NCBI GenBank assembly: GCA_039654915.1 | Contig: CM077594.1 | Span: 102,066,893-102,130,892 of the forward strand | Reading direction: 5' to 3' | DNA length: 64,000 bases | From: Aquilaria yunnanensis | Lineage: Eukaryota; Streptophyta; Magnoliopsida; Malvales; Thymelaeaceae | Shown here: piece by piece, positions 61,296 through 64,000 of the stretch | Position numbering within the stretch: the stretch's first letter is position 1 | How the letters are laid out: every line of letters starts with the position of its first letter | Position numbers and translations under genes: made by a program | Notes under the pieces: generated by a model | What the model was told of the DNA's origin: nothing | The model's input: the letters and a program-made list of their open reading frames with translations, nothing else | The model's database searches: none

Positions 61296-61303
61296 CTATA
61301 AAT
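61296..61303 (+). promoter_or_regulatory. TATA box of cysteine-rich gene copy 2
   Basis: CTATAAAT, 81 bases before the ATG, preceded by TAATGTATTTGCTTCCGTAA and TTATCCATTTCATCG. The same order of words precedes copy 3 and the LOG-like gene. Confidence 0.6.
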
Positions 61304-61383
61304 GCATGTTCTTCCAGTCGGTTATCTAAGTTTCCTTCAATAACTAATTCCTTTCCATCATCTCTCAAATTCTTCTCTCATCA

Positions 61384-61830
61384 ATGGATTCTACTCTTTC
61401 AGCACTGCGAAAATACTTTCCTTCCCTTCCAATAAAAGTCCTTAAAAAGATCTACCTTGCTAGATGTGAAAGAATCAGAGTTTTTACACGCAAAGGCATT
61501 CCCGATAATGTGCAGTGGATAATTGAAGCTAAGGTCCGTCTGGCGGGTGAAGTTCCAGATGCATTTATGCCCCGCATGCCCGGTTTAGGTAAAAGCCGTT
61601 ATGCCAAAAGGCGAAGAGCAAAGAGACTAGGCGTGTGTTATAAATGTGGGCGATGGAATTGTAATACTAAATGTCGCTCTTTAGGATACATCTCCACAAA
61701 TCGTGAAGATAAAAGAAAATTCATTAAGAATGGCCTGCGTAAGGAATCTCTGGAAGATATCCGAGAGACTCTTGAAACGCATTCTTGTGGAAAAGTGCAA
61801 GGTCAGATTGTCAAATTGTGGAGGACTTAA
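61384..61830 (+). pseudogene. Viral-NABP-like cysteine-rich protein, copy 2 (premature stop)
   Basis: Aligned with copy 1 along its whole length: SALRKYFPSLP, SRYAKRRRAKRLGVC, the C-x2-C-x4-C-x3-C cluster CYKCGRWNCNTKC, and IS.NREDKRKFIKNG. It stops after 148 residues at a TAA within the segment that reads WSIF in copy 1. Downstream the same reading frame remains alignable to the normal stop (about 61930), so this is one nonsense change. The basic patch and cysteine cluster are retained, so a truncated product could still bind nucleic acid. Confidence 0.6.
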
Positions 61831-62081
61831 CATAAAGAACGAGACCGTTACAGTCTTGGGAATGTGACTGTAAACGACCCTGTCTGCCAGCTTGTAAGAA
61901 AACTGGATAGGAAGCAAGTCCTCGACTCATAGAAGGCATTGAAGCCATTACTAGATATAAATCAGTGGAAGATGAGAGCCACAGTCATGATTGCTGTACA
62001 TATAAGCTGTCATTTGTCTTTTCTTTTGACAATAATGTACTTGCTTCTGTAAGTGTAATAAACGCATTATCCCTTTCATCA

Positions 62082-62090
62082 CTATAAATA
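62082..62090 (+). promoter_or_regulatory. TATA box of cysteine-rich gene copy 3
   Basis: CTATAAATA, 67 bases before the ATG, preceded by AATAATGTACTTGCTTCTGT and TTATCCCTTTCATCA, parallel to the copy 2 promoter. Confidence 0.6.
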
Positions 62091-62148
62091 TGTGTTAGTT
62101 ATGTTCGTTTCCTACAATCACTAATTTCTTTCTTTGCCTCCTTCATCA

Positions 62149-62697
62149 ATGGAGTCTTCTCTTTCCGCCCTACGAAAGTATTTTCCTTCCTTCCCAATAA
62201 ATGTTCTTAAAAAGATTTATCAAGCTAGATGTGAACGATTCAGAGTATTTATGCACAAAGGCATTCCTGATAATGTGCGGTGGCTAATTGAAGCTAAGGT
62301 TCGTTCAGCTGGTGAAGTTCCCGAAGCGTTCTTTCCTCGTATGCCCGGCTTTGGTAAAAGCGCTTATGCCAAAAAAAGAAGAGCAAAGAGGCTAGGCGTT
62401 TGTCATAATTGTGGATGGTGGATTTGCGGCAATAAATGTCGTGCTCCAGGAGTGATCACCAGAAATCGTAATGATAGAATAAGATTCATTAAGAATGGCT
62501 TGCGTAAGGAATCTCTAGAAGATATTCGAGAGGTTCTTGAAGCGCATTCTTGCGGAATAGTGCAATTTGAGGTTGTTGGATTATGGATAATTTTTCAAAA
62601 AGAACGAGATCGTTACAGTCTTGGGAATCTGACCCTAAACGACCCTGTTTGCCAGTTTGTGAGAAAGCTAGATGAGATGCAAATCACCGATTCATAG
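62149..62697 (+). CDS. Viral-NABP-like cysteine-rich basic protein, copy 3
   Basis: 182 residues from the ATG at 62149, the one aligned with copies 1 and 2; an upstream in-frame non-ATG extension is ignored. Same architecture: SALRKYFPSFP, KSAYAKKRRAKRLGVC, CHNCGWWICGNKC (C-x2-C-x4-C-x3-C), ITRNRNDRIRFIKNG and the full C terminus ending ITDS. It is intact. Start-to-start distances are 795 (copies 1-2) and 765 (copies 2-3). The duplicated unit includes promoter, gene and 3' flank (GGCATTGAAGCCATTACTGG-type text follows each stop). Confidence 0.6.
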   Translation: MESSLSALRKYFPSFPINVLKKIYQARCERFRVFMHKGIPDNVRWLIEAKVRSAGEVPEAFFPRMPGFGKSAYAKKRRAKRLGVCHNCGWWICGNKCRAPGVITRNRNDRIRFIKNGLRKESLEDIREVLEAHSCGIVQFEVVGLWIIFQKERDRYSLGNLTLNDPVCQFVRKLDEMQITDS

Positions 62698-62739
62698 AAA
62701 GCATTGAAGCCATTACTGGACGCAAAGCCAGTGGAAGAC

Positions 62740-63290
62740 GAGGATCAAAGTCACGATTACTGTACGTGCTAGCTGTCGCTTTTGAAATTTTCCTCCCCTT
62801 TTGGTAATAATGTATCCACTCCTGACGTGAACCAAAGTCACGATTACTGTACGTACTAGCTGTCGCTTTTGAAATTTTCCTCCCCTTTTGGTAATAATGT
62901 ATCCACTCCTGACGTGAACCAAAGTCACGATTACTGTACGTACTAGCTGTCGCTTTTGAAATTTTCCTCCCCTTTCAGCGATAATGTATCCACTCCTGAC
63001 ATGAGCCATAGTTACGATTACTGTACGTGCTAGCTGTCGCTTTTGAAATTTTCCTCCCCTTTGGCAATAATGTACCCACTCCTGACACGGACTACTGTAT
63101 ATAGCTGCTACTTTTGAAATTTTCCTTCCCTTCCAACAATCACATACCTACTCCTGACGTAAGCTACAGTAGTGACTACTGTACATGCTAGCAGCTATTT
63201 TGAAAATTTTCCTCCTCTTTTAACGATAGTGTACCCATACCTGACCAGAGTCATACTCGTGACTACTGTGTATAGCTGGCAATAATGTAT
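62740..63290 (+). repeat. 87-bp tandem repeat with TGACG motifs
   Basis: AGCTGTCGCTTTTGAAATTT starts at 62771, 62858, 62945 and 63032 (period 87). Diverged units follow at 63103 and about 63190. Each unit also carries TAATGTA(T/C)CCACTCCTGAC and ACGATTACTGTACGT. TGACGTGA occurs in units 1-2 and TGACGTAAG at 63155-63163, the core of as-1/OCS-type elements bound by TGA bZIP factors. The unit is derived from the 3'-flank/promoter spacer of the cysteine-rich genes. The minus-strand frame through it (62713-63009) is an artefact because 87 is a multiple of three. Confidence 0.8.
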
Positions 63291-63330
63291 CCACTCTTGA
63301 AAATAAAATTATTGCCTTATCTCTTCATCT

Positions 63331-63339
63331 CTATAAATA
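63331..63339 (+). promoter_or_regulatory. TATA box of the LOG-like gene
   Basis: CTATAAATA preceded by TTATCTCTTCATCT, the same arrangement as at the cysteine-rich copies 2 and 3. It lies only 41 bases before the ATG, so the leader would be about 10 bases. Confidence 0.55.
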
Positions 63340-63371
63340 TATCCTCTTTTCTCACAAGGATAAGGATAGGA

Positions 63372-64000
63372 ATGGAGAAAACCCCAACTCGTAAATCCCG
63401 AAGTATTTGTGTATTTTCTGGGGCTTTTCCTGGAAAAGATGAAGAGTATTTAAAGGCAGCCAACCATTTGGGTAGAGTATTAGCTGAGCGAAAAATACAT
63501 TTAGTTTATGGAGGAGGTAGTGTCGGATTAATGGGAGGTGTAGCATCAGCAGCATCTCTAGGAGGAAGTCAAGTTCTGGGCATTATCCCTGGACCTCTGA
63601 AATTTATTTCCGGGGGCACGATTGGAGAAGAATTAGTGGTTAAAAATTTGCAAGAGCGTGTGTTACAAATGCTTTTAAATGCTGATGCTTTTATCGCTCT
63701 ACCAGGTGGTTTTGGCACATTGGGAGAAGTCTTTCAAATTGCTTCCATGGCCCAACTTAATTTGCATAAGAAACCCATTGGGCTTTTAAATGTTAACAAT
63801 TTCTTTACAGGTCTGATAGCTTTTATGGATTATGCTATGCAGAAGAATTTCATATCAAGAGTGGCACGGCGAATCATAATATCCGCAACAACTGCTGAAG
63901 AATTGCTAGATAAAATACAAGCTTTTGTTCCTGAACCAGATCCAGCAATGATTCAGATAGACTGGACACGACAGTCTTTCCCGACCAGTTCACTCCCATA
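63372..64000 (+). CDS. LOG-like: Intron-less LOG-like cytokinin-activating enzyme (runs off window)
   Basis: Open for 209 codons from ATG 63372 with no stop before the window end. Residues 12-18 (ICVFSGA), 43-55 (LVYGGGSVGLMGG), 68-73 (VLGIIP), 96 (Arg in LQERVLQM) and 105-119 (DAFIALPGGFGTLGE) follow the LOG lysine-decarboxylase-like fold. The signature is PGGxGTxxE. LOG enzymes hydrolyse cytokinin nucleoside monophosphates to the active free base and ribose 5-phosphate. Plant LOG genes normally have several introns and read MH.RK.EM and PGGYGTLEE; here the Lys and first Glu are replaced, so it is divergent. It may be a retrocopy or cargo gene. The C terminus lies beyond the window. Activity is inferred. 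Confidence 0.8.
   Translation, partial: MEKTPTRKSRSICVFSGAFPGKDEEYLKAANHLGRVLAERKIHLVYGGGSVGLMGGVASAASLGGSQVLGIIPGPLKFISGGTIGEELVVKNLQERVLQMLLNADAFIALPGGFGTLGEVFQIASMAQLNLHKKPIGLLNVNNFFTGLIAFMDYAMQKNFISRVARRIIISATTAEELLDKIQAFVPEPDPAMIQIDWTRQSFPTSSLP

Noticed and set aside
62713..63009. 98-residue repetitive minus-strand frame
   Set aside because: Artefact of the 87-bp tandem repeat (29 codons per unit) in the spacer before the LOG-like gene.

Overview
The window is nuclear DNA of a flowering plant, probably a eudicot. It is AT-rich, its genes are spaced and contain introns, and most of it is transposon-derived. Three host genes look intact: a XERICO-like RING-H2 E3 ligase (3135-3599, +), a three-exon secreted class III peroxidase (13705-14948, +) and a small DUF688-type protein (30073-30630, -). 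No tRNA, rRNA or CRISPR array was recognised.

Layout. 1-31.8 kb holds the three host genes among small DNA transposons. These include Mutator-like long-TIR foldback elements (several with 9-bp target-site duplications, one carrying a CIPK kinase fragment), nested Stowaway-type MITEs, a hAT-like element, a LINE 3' end, the end of a second CACTA element, and microsatellites. 31795-48904 is one 17.1-kb CACTA (En/Spm) transposon with both CACTACTAGAAAAA termini and a 3-bp ATC duplication. It carries an intact five-exon TNPA-like gene and a four-exon TNPD transposase gene with a single-base frameshift. It also holds fragments of at least three unrelated host genes (adenine phosphoribosyltransferase, MAK16-like, DUF21/CBS protein), possibly a fourth (AHL-like), and large homogenised subterminal repeats.

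51863 to the window end starts with a 2.5-kb Ty3/gypsy-type 5' LTR, a primer-binding site and a gag gene. No reverse transcriptase, RNase H or integrase ORF follows. Instead, 60.5-64 kb holds three tandem copies of a gene for a cysteine-rich basic protein resembling the nucleic-acid-binding proteins of flexuous plant RNA viruses. A divergent intron-less LOG-like (cytokinin-activating) gene comes next and runs off the window. Copies 2 and 3 and the LOG-like gene share a similar promoter segment, and a TGACG-containing 87-bp tandem repeat lies just upstream of the LOG-like gene.

The most unusual feature is this last block, a possible cargo module inside a pol-less retroelement. No 3' LTR was seen before position 64000, so whether the module lies inside the element is inferred, not shown. 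No similarity search was run; family assignments rest on motifs read by eye.
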